In this document: one piece after another, positions 19,016 through 27,445 of the stretch | How positions within the stretch are numbered: position 1 is the first letter of the stretch | Layout of the letters: each line of letters begins with the position of its first letter | Origin: Paenibacillus sp. JZ16 | GTDB lineage: Bacteria > Bacillota > Bacilli > Paenibacillales > Paenibacillaceae | Length of the DNA stretch: 64,000 bases | NCBI RefSeq assembly: GCF_015326965.1 | Contig: NZ_CP017659.1 | Location: 3,724,501 to 3,788,500 of the forward strand | Direction: 5' to 3' | The notes under the pieces: generated by a model | The model's database searches: none | What the model was told of the DNA's origin: nothing | Seen by the model: only the letters and a program-made list of their open reading frames with translations | Program-made: the position numbers and the translations under genes

Positions 19016-20510
19016 ACTTGTTCGACGCCTGAGCGGCGATTTCCTTCCGAACCTCGGCAATTCCGCGATTCATTTGATTATCCTCTTTCGGATCCTGAAT
19101 CTTCTCGATCAATGCGGCTTCCAACGCCTCGGCTGTGGCGCCGTTAAGAATACCGTCCGCTTTCAGCTTGTGCTTGCTCTGGAAGCTCTTGATCGCCTTC
19201 TCCGTGTTCCGGTCGAAATAGCCATCGGTACGCCCAGTCTTATAGCCAACGGCTTCAAGCATGATCTGCGCGTTCTTCACATCCGTGCTATTGGTGTCGT
19301 ACGTATAGGTTTTCTTCTTATCGATTGGTGCAACGGTAAAGTATTCCGGCTGTGACACCTGAATATCCGGCTCAATTCCCTTCTCATGGATCCAGGTACC
19401 GTTTGGTGTCAACCATTTGGCAATCGTAACTTTGAGCAGGCTTCCATCGCCAAATTGCTTATCGAAGCTCGTTTGCACGGTTCCTTTACCGAAGGAATGC
19501 TCACCCATCAAGGTAGCTCCCGCCGACTGCTGCAGCGCGCCCGCCAAAATTTCGGAAGCGCTGGCGCTGCCCTTGTTCATCAGCACCGTAATCGGATAGG
19601 ATTTCGCCTCACCGTTCGACGGATGCTTCTCCCGCTTCTTATTCTTATCCTCTACCTGAACGATCAACTCGCCTTTAGGTACGAACTGCTCTGCAATGTC
19701 AATGACAACGGACAGCACGCCGCCTGGATTGTTCCGGACGTCGATCAGCAGTCCCTTCATGCCCTGGCTTTCCAGTTTCTCGAGTTCTTCCTTAAAGCGT
19801 TCGCCTGTGTTCAGCGAGAATTGGGAGATCTCAATAACGCCGATTCCGCCCTTCTCCATCCGTGCCGATACGGTTTCCAGATCGACGTCATCACGAACGA
19901 TAACATACTCGATCGGCTGTTCGGAGCCAGCACGCTTGATCTGAAGGACGGCCTTGGAGCCCTTCGGACCGCGAATCTTGTTGACGGCCGCGTTCAGCTC
20001 AAGGCCCTGCAAGGATTCGCCATTGACTGAAAGGATGGTGTCCTTCGCCCGAATGCCGGCTTTATCCGCAGGAGATCCCTTGATCGGAGACACAACGACC
20101 ACACTGCCATCTACAGAGGACACCTCCGCGCCAATCCCCGAGAAGGAGCCCTCGATGCTCTCTTCAAACTGGGCTGCCGTTTCTTTTCCCATATAGTTGG
20201 AATATGGATCTTCCAGCGCTTCCATCATCCCGTTGATGGCGCCGTCGATCAGTTTCGACCGATCGATATCCTTGTAATAATTGCTTTCGATGAGGTCAAT
20301 TGCTGTCCCCAGTTTTTTCGCTTCAGACTGCTCCAGTCCATTCCTGTTCGCTATACTGGCCAGCAGCCCCTCACCATCTCCAGTCTGGCTGGGAGCGGGC
20401 AGCTGGGTCAAAGCCATCGTTAACAGCACGCCGCATAGCATGGCAGCTATGACCAGAAAGACAGCCGTTCGTTTTTTCAGCAAGTACTTCACCGCCTTTG
20501 TACGTTTCAA
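19014..20510 (-). CDS. ctpB: C-terminal processing serine protease (S41) with PDZ and peptidoglycan-binding domains
   Basis: A 498-residue exported protease. One N-terminal helix (about residues 14-34) anchors or exports it. A PDZ domain spans about 118-195 (GIGAEVSSVDG ... AGIRAKDTILSVNG). The S41 core follows with the nucleophile region GSASASEI (315-320) and the general-base Lys342 in SFGKGTVQ. Residues of about 405-465 form a peptidoglycan-binding domain (MLEAVGYKTGRTDGYFD). B. subtilis CtpB cleaves SpoIVFA during sporulation. The neighbours ftsEX and minJ match that locus. The start shown is TTG. A GTG six codons later is an alternative, and neither has a strong ribosome-binding site. 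Confidence 0.92.
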   Translation of the reverse strand: MKRTKAVKYLLKKRTAVFLVIAAMLCGVLLTMALTQLPAPSQTGDGEGLLASIANRNGLEQSEAKKLGTAIDLIESNYYKDIDRSKLIDGAINGMMEALEDPYSNYMGKETAAQFEESIEGSFSGIGAEVSSVDGSVVVVSPIKGSPADKAGIRAKDTILSVNGESLQGLELNAAVNKIRGPKGSKAVLQIKRAGSEQPIEYVIVRDDVDLETVSARMEKGGIGVIEISQFSLNTGERFKEELEKLESQGMKGLLIDVRNNPGGVLSVVIDIAEQFVPKGELIVQVEDKNKKREKHPSNGEAKSYPITVLMNKGSASASEILAGALQQSAGATLMGEHSFGKGTVQTSFDKQFGDGSLLKVTIAKWLTPNGTWIHEKGIEPDIQVSQPEYFTVAPIDKKKTYTYDTNSTDVKNAQIMLEAVGYKTGRTDGYFDRNTEKAIKSFQSKHKLKADGILNGATAEALEAALIEKIQDPKEDNQMNRGIAEVRKEIAAQASNK

Positions 20511-20614
20511 CTGCTACACACACGGGGAATCCCGTCCACCTAGTATATGATTGGCTTGCCGGGAATATTTATACAGCGGTCTGAAGGTTATATGGTATAA
20601 GTCATGAAATTCTG

Positions 20615-21901
20615 TTACAGATAAGGCGAAGGATTCACCGGCGATCCATTGACCCGAACCTCAAAATGAAGATGCGGTCCTGTGCTCTGACCCGTGGAGC
20701 CTACTTCGGCAATCTTCTGCCCTCTGGACACCTTATCGCCTTCGCTGACTTTAATGCCGCCGTTGCGGATATGTCCATACAATGTCCATACGCCGCCCCC
20801 ATGATCAACAATAACACAGTTTCCGTAACCGCTCCACCATTCGGCCAAGATCACCGTGCCGCTCTCGGCTGCACGGATCTCCGTCCCTTGCGGAGCCGCA
20901 AAATCCTGGCCCGTATGCATCTTGCCAACCTCACCCGTTACCGGATGGACTCGCGGCCCATAACCGGAAGACAGTCTGGCTCCGGAGACCGGAAGGGCGA
21001 ATGGTCCGCCGTTACCTGTATATCCGTCGCCGCCGCTACTACCGCCGAGGGTGGTCGCCTTGGCTCTTTTCGCCGCAGCCGCTCTTTTTGCCGCAGCCGC
21101 TTTGGCAGCCGCTGCTTTACGGGCAGCTTCCTCGGCCGCAAGCTTATTCTTTTCCTTCTGCAGATCCGAACGTTTGCTTGCCAGGGCAACCAGCATTCTA
21201 TCCTGCTCTTCGGTCAAGATTTCCGCATCCTCAATTTCCTGATCATACTGGGCCAGTAGTACGCGCTTCTCCTGTTCCTTCTCGTTCAAGATGCTCTTAC
21301 GGTCCTCCATTTGGCCATACAGGTCCTTGGCGGTTGCATACTGTCCTTCAAGTTCCTTCTTCTTGTCAATGACCAGCAGCTTGTCCTGCTTATGCTCCAC
21401 CAGCAAATCCTGGTCCTGGTTAACGATCGTCTTCAAGGAATCCGCACGCTCAATAAAATCGCTGAAGCTGGTCGAGGAGAGCAGCACATCCAGATACGAT
21501 ACTTGCCCATCCATATAGATGAGGCGAATTCGGGATTCCAACAGCTTCTCACGGGAGCCGATACGCTCCTCCGCCGCTTCAAGTTCCTTGGTCGTTTTTC
21601 TTAGCAGATCCTCTGTCTCCTCGATCTTCATGGAGATTTTGGTCAATTCATTGCTGACGATGCTGATCTGCTCCATCACATATTTCAGATTCTTCGTTGT
21701 TTTCTTCTTGTAATGCTGAGCTTCTTGTTTATTTTCCGCTGCTTTGTTCTTCTGCGCCCGAGCTTTCTTGACCTGCTCCTGAAGCACTCTCAGCTCTCGA
21801 TCTACATCGGCTGAAGTCTTCTTCTCGGCTTGTCCGACGGTCGGTTGGATCATAACAGTGGCCAGTAATAAGGCTGCTACTCCTGCGGCGATCTTCTTCA
21901 A
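20615..21901 (-). CDS. Murein hydrolase activator/M23 endopeptidase with coiled coil (EnvC/PcsB-like)
   Basis: A 428-residue secreted protein. A signal peptide (residues 1-25) precedes a long coiled coil (about 28-260, heptads rich in Glu, Lys and Leu, ending in an Ala/Lys-rich run), then a C-terminal LytM/M23 domain (about 300-428). The zinc ligands expected for an active M23 enzyme are present: His and Asp in MHTGQDFAAP and the final HLHFE. Unlike E. coli EnvC, it therefore looks catalytically competent. It follows ftsX directly, and in many Firmicutes and Proteobacteria such coiled-coil proteins are the extracellular partners gated by FtsEX. The start is TTG with GGGGAG six bases upstream. 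It may fill the role that CwlO plays in Bacillus. Confidence 0.9.
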   Translation of the reverse strand: MKKIAAGVAALLLATVMIQPTVGQAEKKTSADVDRELRVLQEQVKKARAQKNKAAENKQEAQHYKKKTTKNLKYVMEQISIVSNELTKISMKIEETEDLLRKTTKELEAAEERIGSREKLLESRIRLIYMDGQVSYLDVLLSSTSFSDFIERADSLKTIVNQDQDLLVEHKQDKLLVIDKKKELEGQYATAKDLYGQMEDRKSILNEKEQEKRVLLAQYDQEIEDAEILTEEQDRMLVALASKRSDLQKEKNKLAAEEAARKAAAAKAAAAKRAAAAKRAKATTLGGSSGGDGYTGNGGPFALPVSGARLSSGYGPRVHPVTGEVGKMHTGQDFAAPQGTEIRAAESGTVILAEWWSGYGNCVIVDHGGGVWTLYGHIRNGGIKVSEGDKVSRGQKIAEVGSTGQSTGPHLHFEVRVNGSPVNPSPYL

Positions 21902-21928
21902 GTTTCGCTCCCCATCCTTTACCTTGTT

Positions 21929-22837
21929 TTATACTTTCAAAAATTTACGTATCGACATGGTGCTTCCCCAGATGCCAATGACAATGCCCAGCCCAACAAC
22001 AATGGTGCCGATCGGCAGCCACAAATCGCCTAGAGGGATTAAACTTTGGGCTAACGTCAAATCCGTTTGCGATGCGGCGTACAGGCGGTTGTAGCCTACA
22101 AACAATAGCGTGACCGTCACAATGGAGCCCATCAGGCCGATCATGGCGCCCTCCACGAAGAACGGCCAGCGAATGAAGTTGTTGGTCGCGCCGACAAGCT
22201 TCATAATGCCGATCTCGCGGCGACGGGCCAAAATCGTAACCCGAATGGTGTTCGAGATCAAGAACATGGACATCAAGCCGAGTCCCGCTACGAAAATAAA
22301 GCCGATATTCCGTACCGTCTTCGTAATCTTGAACAGGGTTTCTACCGTGCCTTCCCCATACTTGACACGCAGGATCGGCTCCTCCGTATACTTCTTGTTC
22401 AGGGCCGTAATCTTGTCGGCAACAAAACCGACCGTGGTCGGTTCAATAACGGAAACTTCGAATGCATCCGGTAGGGGATTCTGGTCCGCCTCGCTGAAGC
22501 CTTCCACCCATTCGGAGCCCAGGCTTTCCTCAAGCTCCTTCATGCCCTCTTCCTTGGACACGAACTTGATGGCGCTGACCTCCGGCATGGCCTCGAGTTC
22601 ACCCTTAATGGTCTCGCGCAGCTTCTCATCCACGTTGAGATTTAAGTACGTATTGATTTGCACATTGCTATCTGCTTTATCGGCTAAAGCGTTCACATTC
22701 ATGACTAACAGCATGAAAACGCCGAGTATAAACAAAGACACCACGATGGAAGTGACGGATGCGACCGACATCCATCCGTTCCGGAAAACGCTCTTCGCCC
22801 CTTCCCGCAAGTGCCGCAAGAAGGTTCTAAAATTCAT
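21929..22837 (-). CDS. ftsX: Cell division ABC transporter permease FtsX
   Basis: A membrane protein of 302 residues starting at the ATG at 22837, with GGAG nine bases upstream. A longer frame extends to 22891 but lies inside ftsE. A cytoplasmic N-terminus ([20 protein letters not shown]) is followed by helix 1 (about 25-45), an extracytoplasmic domain of about 110 residues, and three C-terminal helices. The FtsX-family segment ISNTIRVTILARRREIGIMK is clear. It overlaps the ftsE stop by 11 bases, so the pair is translationally coupled. FtsEX uses ATP to switch on peptidoglycan hydrolases outside the cell. The downstream coiled-coil M23 protein is the obvious partner here. Confidence 0.95.
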   Translation of the reverse strand: MNFRTFLRHLREGAKSVFRNGWMSVASVTSIVVSLFILGVFMLLVMNVNALADKADSNVQINTYLNLNVDEKLRETIKGELEAMPEVSAIKFVSKEEGMKELEESLGSEWVEGFSEADQNPLPDAFEVSVIEPTTVGFVADKITALNKKYTEEPILRVKYGEGTVETLFKITKTVRNIGFIFVAGLGLMSMFLISNTIRVTILARRREIGIMKLVGATNNFIRWPFFVEGAMIGLMGSIVTVTLLFVGYNRLYAASQTDLTLAQSLIPLGDLWLPIGTIVVGLGIVIGIWGSTMSIRKFLKV

Positions 22838-23513
22838 ACCCGTAATCTCCTCTCTGCTGGTCACGAACGATTTGTCCGTGCTCAATCGCAAGAACGCGTT
22901 TGCGCATGGTGTTCACGATATCCCTGTTGTGGGTAGCCATTACGATGGTGGTTCCCCTGAAATTGATCTCATCCAGCAGCTGCATGATGCCCCACGAGGT
23001 TTCCGGATCCAGATTACCTGTAGGCTCGTCCGCAATAATGACGGCGGGGTTGTTCACAATCGCTCTGGCGATTGCGATCCGCTGCTGCTCCCCGCCGGAG
23101 AGCTGGGAAGGTTCGCGGTTCGCCTTGGCTTTCAGACCCACAAGCTCCAGCACCTCCATGACCCGTCTCTTGATGAGACGCGGCGGCGCTTCAATAACCT
23201 CCATGGCAAAAGCTACATTTTCGTAAGCAGTCAGCTTGGGCAGCAGACGATAGTCTTGAAAAATAACCCCGATATTTCGGCGAACATAGGGGATTTTGCG
23301 CTGTTGCAGCTTCCCGATATTAAATCCGTTAACGGAAATTTGACCCTTGGTAGGAACTTCTTCTCTATAGATAAGTTTCATAAACGTCGATTTGCCCGCA
23401 CCTGATGGTCCGACAACATAGACGAATTCATTTCGATTGATTTTGACGGAAACTCCCTGAAGCGCATGAGCGCCGTTCGGATAGGTCTTCCATACGTCCT
23501 GCATTTCGATCAC
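22827..23513 (-). CDS. ftsE: Cell division ATP-binding protein FtsE
   Basis: A 228-residue ABC ATPase that drives FtsX. Motifs are Walker [11 protein letters not shown]-loop [10 protein letters not shown], signature [12 protein letters not shown], Walker [13 protein letters not shown] and H-loop ATHNRD, all intact. I choose the GTG at 23513 ([14 protein letters not shown]), because the B. subtilis protein begins at the matching MIEM. A TTG five codons further upstream (23528) is the alternative. It leads the ftsE-ftsX-M23-ctpB cluster. Its promoter region carries a palindromic WalR-type box, which would tie cell-wall hydrolase control to the essential WalRK system. Confidence 0.95.
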   Translation of the reverse strand: MIEMQDVWKTYPNGAHALQGVSVKINRNEFVYVVGPSGAGKSTFMKLIYREEVPTKGQISVNGFNIGKLQQRKIPYVRRNIGVIFQDYRLLPKLTAYENVAFAMEVIEAPPRLIKRRVMEVLELVGLKAKANREPSQLSGGEQQRIAIARAIVNNPAVIIADEPTGNLDPETSWGIMQLLDEINFRGTTIVMATHNRDIVNTMRKRVLAIEHGQIVRDQQRGDYGYEF

Positions 23514-23601
23514 TTCATCACTTCCCAATCCTTAATTAGCCATTATACTTTCGACAGTTTCCATCGAATTCCTTTAAAATCCATGAAAAATCCTCACGAC
23601 A

Positions 23602-23626
23602 TCGTCTATTGTAACAAATTTGTTAC
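23602..23626. promoter_or_regulatory. WalR-type box and ftsE promoter element
   Basis: On the plus strand TGTAAC-AAATT-TGTTAC (23610-23626) fits the WalR (YycF) consensus TGTWAH-N5-TGTWAH exactly. Its core GTAACAAATTTGTTAC is a perfect 16-base palindrome. On the minus strand TACAAT, a plausible -10 for ftsE, overlaps its edge. It lies 97 bases before the ftsE start and about 94 before the VanW-type gene, so either or both could be controlled. The match is seen. WalR binding is inference. Confidence 0.6.
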
Positions 23627-23719
23627 CTTTTGAGTACCCGAAAGTTTAAGCCCACCGTGACATATACATGAACAAGTGCATGAACTGCGGCCAATACGAA
23701 GTTAAGAAGGTGGTTTCGA

Positions 23720-25156
23720 ATGAAAAAAATTCATCTTGGTCTCATCATTGTCATCAGTTTCGGTCTTCTCCTCTCCGTCGGCTTCGGTCTATTGACGATG
23801 TACGTGAACCAGAAGGAACTCCCGAAGGGGGTTGTTCTCTCCGGTTGGCAGGTAGGCGGTAAACCATCAGACGAGGTGCTGTCAGAGCTGGATCAACGGC
23901 TGCAGGCGATGACAGCGCTGAAGGTGGAGCTGCAATCGGACGCGCTTAAGGGACACACGGAAAGCTTCACTCTCCGAGAGGCCGGGGTTCAATTCAACGC
24001 AGCCGATTTTCAGGAGGCTATCGCCAGGTTGTCCGAAGGATCACTATGGGATCAAGTTCTATACCGGCGTAACTTTCAGCTGGAATGGCATATATCCACG
24101 GACTGGGATCGTGATGTGTTAAAAGAGAGGCTGAGCGAAGAGTGGCAAAAGGAACGCTTCGGGGAACCCGTCAATGCGGTGCGGAGCATATCCGAAGATG
24201 ATGTTGTCCGGTACACTCCGGAGAAAACGGCATACCGTATTGATTGGCCCGCATTCTATGAAGGGTTCAGCGCTGTGCTTCCGAATGAGTCTCACTTCAC
24301 CGAGCCGAATCCCGATAAGATCATTACGGTTTCGCTGCCTCTCATCCGTCAAAAGCCCCCCGTTACCGTAAAATCGCTGCAGGATGAAGGGATTGAGCGC
24401 AAAATCGTTGAATTCTCCACCAGTCTCGGATCCAGCGGGCCTGGACGCGTTCATAACGTGACCGCTGCTGCCAAATCCGTAGACGGCATGATTCTGAAGC
24501 CCGGCGATGAATTCAATTATGCTCATATTATTGATACCGCGAAAAAGGAATACGGTTTTGAAGAAGCTCCTGTCATCGTGAACGGCAAGCTGGTCCCCGG
24601 CATCGGCGGCGGAATCTGCCAGGTATCCAGCACGGTGTATCATGCCGCCCTACTGATCGGACTGGAGATCACCGAAAGGCGGAATCATTCCCTTCCGGTC
24701 AGCTACCTGCCCAAGGGGCAGGATGCCACCTTCGCGGAAGGGGCGATCAATTTCCGTTTCCGAAACAACACAGGCAAGCATCTGCTTATTTTATCGGAAG
24801 TATCGCACGGTAATTTAACGTTGAAGATGTTTGGCACCTTCCCGGAAAACACGGAATATGAGCTTGTGTCCACCACCGTTGAAACCTTGCCGTCACCAGA
24901 GAAGGTCATTCACAATAACTCGCTGCCGCCAGGACTCAAGCAGGTGGTTCAGAACGGGAAGCCAGGCTATGTGGTTGAAACCTACCGAACCAAGAAAGTA
25001 AACGGCAAGGTTGTAGAGAAGGTTAAAATATCCAAGGATACCTATCGCCCCCAGAACAGCATCGTTGCCATCAATCCGACAAGCGAGGTCCAACTGCCGG
25101 AAGCGAATGACACACCGAAAGAGGAAGTGATTGAGGACGGTATCAGCGCACCCTAA
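23720..25156 (+). CDS. VanW family protein with G5 domain
   Basis: A 478-residue exported protein. An N-terminal helix (about residues 5-27) is a signal anchor. Residues of about 35-230 form a peptidoglycan-binding-4-like region. The VanW domain follows (about 235-370, for example GRVHNVTAAAKSVDG and GIGGGICQVSSTVYHAALL, with its conserved Cys). A G5 domain (about 385-450) contains PPGLKQVVQNGKPGYVVETY. VanW proteins occur in glycopeptide-resistance clusters but are widespread in normal Firmicutes, and their biochemical role is not settled. Here it is divergent from ftsE and shares the WalR-type box region, which fits a cell-wall role. The AAGGTGG ribosome-binding site supports the start. Confidence 0.9.
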   Translation: MKKIHLGLIIVISFGLLLSVGFGLLTMYVNQKELPKGVVLSGWQVGGKPSDEVLSELDQRLQAMTALKVELQSDALKGHTESFTLREAGVQFNAADFQEAIARLSEGSLWDQVLYRRNFQLEWHISTDWDRDVLKERLSEEWQKERFGEPVNAVRSISEDDVVRYTPEKTAYRIDWPAFYEGFSAVLPNESHFTEPNPDKIITVSLPLIRQKPPVTVKSLQDEGIERKIVEFSTSLGSSGPGRVHNVTAAAKSVDGMILKPGDEFNYAHIIDTAKKEYGFEEAPVIVNGKLVPGIGGGICQVSSTVYHAALLIGLEITERRNHSLPVSYLPKGQDATFAEGAINFRFRNNTGKHLLILSEVSHGNLTLKMFGTFPENTEYELVSTTVETLPSPEKVIHNNSLPPGLKQVVQNGKPGYVVETYRTKKVNGKVVEKVKISKDTYRPQNSIVAINPTSEVQLPEANDTPKEEVIEDGISAP

Positions 25157-25264
25157 ACCTGGAGATAGCATTGAAAACATCGACGTCTACTCTATCGGTT
25201 CCGTTCTGCGGCGAAAGCCCTTGAGGATTTCCCATTGGTCATACCGAACATAGTAGAAACATGG

Positions 25265-25308
25265 AACAGCCCGGATTCGCGAATAGAACCGCGAATCCGG
25301 GCTGTTTG
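25265..25308 (+). terminator. Terminator after the VanW gene
   Basis: A perfect 17-base stem (AACAGCCCGGATTCGCG with its complement) and an eight-base loop, followed only by a short TTT. The stem is very stable, so it probably terminates despite the weak T tract. Confidence 0.7.
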
Positions 25309-25439
25309 CCTTGCCGCTATTTAGTGTAAGACATCGATTTTATAAAAGGTCCCGACTTCTGCCATGGCATCTGCGCTGAAGGCCTCGGTATATTCCACCT
25401 GTTCGGCCTAAGGCCTGAACGCGGGGATGGTTTCCAGCC

Positions 25440-26168
25440 TTAAAACCGCCTGGACGCTCTGACCTCGGCTTCCGGATGCTGTGACAGTTCATCTCTGTAC
25501 TCCACTTGCCGAATCTCGCAACCTTTGCCTAGGATCACCCGATTACCGCGGACGATATCAGCTTCGACATACTCGAGATCAAGGACGTCGCCTTCAATAA
25601 TACGCGCCTCCAGGTGCGTTCCCCTTAAAGACAAGGACAGCATTTCCCAGAGCCGCTTCCCTTTTTTGCGAATCGTGATCCGGTCTCCAACGATTTCCTG
25701 TGCAAGGCAGCGACCCAATACTCGGATATCCGCTGTTCCAACATGCAGGCGGCCATCGATCTTAAAGCCTCCCTGGAACGTGGCGGATTCACTCCGCACA
25801 TCACCATGGCTTCTCAAGTTTCCGGTAACCTCAAGCTTCTTCGATTCGGAATCTCCGTGAACGCTGCAATGCCCCCCGATGTAGATGGATCTGCTGCGCA
25901 ATCCTTCTTTCAAGCTCAGGCTGCCGGCAACATTCAGCTCCTCAGACTCCACGGCCCCCTTAATGGTTCCCGAACCGTTCACGCGAATCGTACGCGCAGC
26001 GACGGCGCCATTGACGCTCATCGTTCCATTGCCTATCAATTCCCGGCACTCCAGATCTCCATTTATTTGCCCGGCACCGTCAATGCGTACCTTGTCGTAT
26101 TGGCCGCCGCTTGAACTTCCGGTGCCCGTAATCTTCAGATCGGATAGCTTGTCGTCACGTGGTATCAT
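25440..26168 (-). CDS. Polymer-forming cytoskeletal (bactofilin-like) protein
   Basis: A 242-residue cytoplasmic protein made of short, regular beta-strand repeats (VRIDGAGQINGDLECRELI, IRVNGSGTIKGAVESEELN, and so on, period about 20 residues), the pattern of a right-handed beta-helix such as bactofilin (DUF583). I place the start at the ATG at 26168, with GGAGG seven bases upstream. A frame starting six codons earlier has no such site. It lacks the extended N-terminal membrane-binding tail and instead ends in a basic tail (EAEVRASRRF). In Bacillus, related proteins lie beside a transmembrane partner, but none is seen here. Bactofilins act in shape, wall synthesis or motility. Its task here is unknown. 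Confidence 0.8.
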   Translation of the reverse strand: MIPRDDKLSDLKITGTGSSSGGQYDKVRIDGAGQINGDLECRELIGNGTMSVNGAVAARTIRVNGSGTIKGAVESEELNVAGSLSLKEGLRSRSIYIGGHCSVHGDSESKKLEVTGNLRSHGDVRSESATFQGGFKIDGRLHVGTADIRVLGRCLAQEIVGDRITIRKKGKRLWEMLSLSLRGTHLEARIIEGDVLDLEYVEADIVRGNRVILGKGCEIRQVEYRDELSQHPEAEVRASRRF

Positions 26169-26326
26169 GAGTATCCTCCATATCACAAAGTAATCACTAT
26201 CTATATCTAAACTGCTTCATCACAACAATTACCTTAAATAAAAGTCCATCCTCCACCAGGGTGGAGCCATAATCTCCCTCTAAGATACCACAACCCCGCT
26301 AATCATAGAACAGCCCGATGGCTGAA

Positions 26327-26356
26327 CTTCGCCTCGGTCTCAAGACCGAGATGAAG
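26327..26356. repeat. Inverted repeat in the divergent bactofilin/esterase region
   Basis: CTCGGTCT (26333-26340) and AGACCGAG (26343-26350) are exact complements two bases apart, flanked by CTTC and GAAG that extend the stem. No T tract follows, so it is more likely an operator or structural element than a terminator. Confidence 0.5.
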
Positions 26357-26484
26357 TATACAGCTTATCCTATCCATTTCGATTCCGGCCCGAGCCGCCT
26401 TTATATCCCCGAGGATTGTGATATGATTTAAATAGACTCGTCTTTTCGATCTCACATTTACAAAAGTGAAAGGGGATACATAAC

Positions 26485-27258
26485 ATGGCTCTTATGCAAT
26501 GTCACTTCTACTCGGAGGTACTCGGTCTCAGCACGTCCATGACCGTTATTCTCCCTCAGCAAACCTCTTCGCAGATCGGTATGACCAATCATGCCAAAAA
26601 AGGGCTGCATCCGACGCTCTTCCTGCTGCACGGCCTGTCCGACGACGATTCCATCTGGCTTCGCAGAACCTCCATCGAACGCTATGTGGCCGAGATGGGT
26701 ATTGCCGTCGTTATGCCGCAGGTGCACCGCAGCTTCTATACGGACATGGAATACGGCGGCAAATACTGGACCTTCATCAGCCAGGAGCTGCCGGCCATTG
26801 CCCGTTCCTTCTTCCCGTTATCCCACGCGAGAGAAGATAACTTCGTCGCTGGCTTGTCCATGGGCGGGTACGGGGCATTCAAGCTGGCCCTTCGCTGTCC
26901 CGAAGCCTTTGCCGCAGCTGCCAGTTTGTCGGGCGCGCTCGATATGGCGGGTCATGTCCGGAGGAATGAGGCCTTGTTTGAACATCAATTAGTCTACGGA
27001 GATCAAGATATTACCGGCACCGACAACGACCTGCTGTGGCTGCTTCAGGAAGTCGATCGATCAGAGGGGCCTAAGCCGCTGCTTTATCAATGCTGCGGAA
27101 CCGAAGACTTCCTCTATGAAGACAATCAAGCGTTCCGCAAGGCCTGCGAAGAAACCTCCCTCGATCTCACCTATCTGGAAGGCCCAGGCGGCCATGATTG
27201 GGGATATTGGGATACTCACATTCAGGATGTGCTGAAGTGGCTTCCGTTGAAAGCCTGA
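26485..27258 (+). CDS. Alpha/beta-hydrolase esterase (esterase D/acetylesterase type)
   Basis: A 257-residue cytoplasmic hydrolase of the PF00756 esterase group (S-formylglutathione hydrolase/EstA-like). The nucleophile elbow [15 protein letters not shown] carries the Ser. An Asp is in [11 protein letters not shown] and the His in [11 protein letters not shown], giving a full triad. The oxyanion region [10 protein letters not shown] is also typical. The length matches the family. AAAGGGG precedes the ATG by nine bases. It stands alone, convergent with the arginine operon and sharing a bidirectional terminator. The substrate cannot be read. Relatives cleave short acyl esters. Confidence 0.88.
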   Translation: MALMQCHFYSEVLGLSTSMTVILPQQTSSQIGMTNHAKKGLHPTLFLLHGLSDDDSIWLRRTSIERYVAEMGIAVVMPQVHRSFYTDMEYGGKYWTFISQELPAIARSFFPLSHAREDNFVAGLSMGGYGAFKLALRCPEAFAAAASLSGALDMAGHVRRNEALFEHQLVYGDQDITGTDNDLLWLLQEVDRSEGPKPLLYQCCGTEDFLYEDNQAFRKACEETSLDLTYLEGPGGHDWGYWDTHIQDVLKWLPLKA

Positions 27259-27371
27259 TGAATCCAGATATGCATGCCCATCCTACGGGCAGCAGTTGTC
27301 CCGCTGTTCGGTTTATCCGCATGCAATGGAGGACACCGCCCCTGCGATTCGTTCATACTTTTTTGATATCT

Positions 27372-27422
27372 TAAAAAAGGTGGATCGGCAAATGTAGCGT
27401 TTGCCGGTCCACCTCTATTTTT
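27372..27422. terminator. Bidirectional terminator between esterase and argH
   Basis: A 15-base stem (AGGTGGATCGGCAAA with TTTGCCGGTCCACCT, one mismatch) and a seven-base loop. The minus strand continues with TTTTTTAA directly after the stem and the plus strand with CTATTTTTT, so it ends both the arginine operon and the esterase gene. Confidence 0.88.
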
Positions 27423-27445
27423 TCACGCTTGCGATTTCTGTATCG

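Noticed and set aside
22110..23405. Plus-strand open frame opposite ftsX and ftsE
   Set aside because: Antisense to two secure genes, with no domain or start signal.
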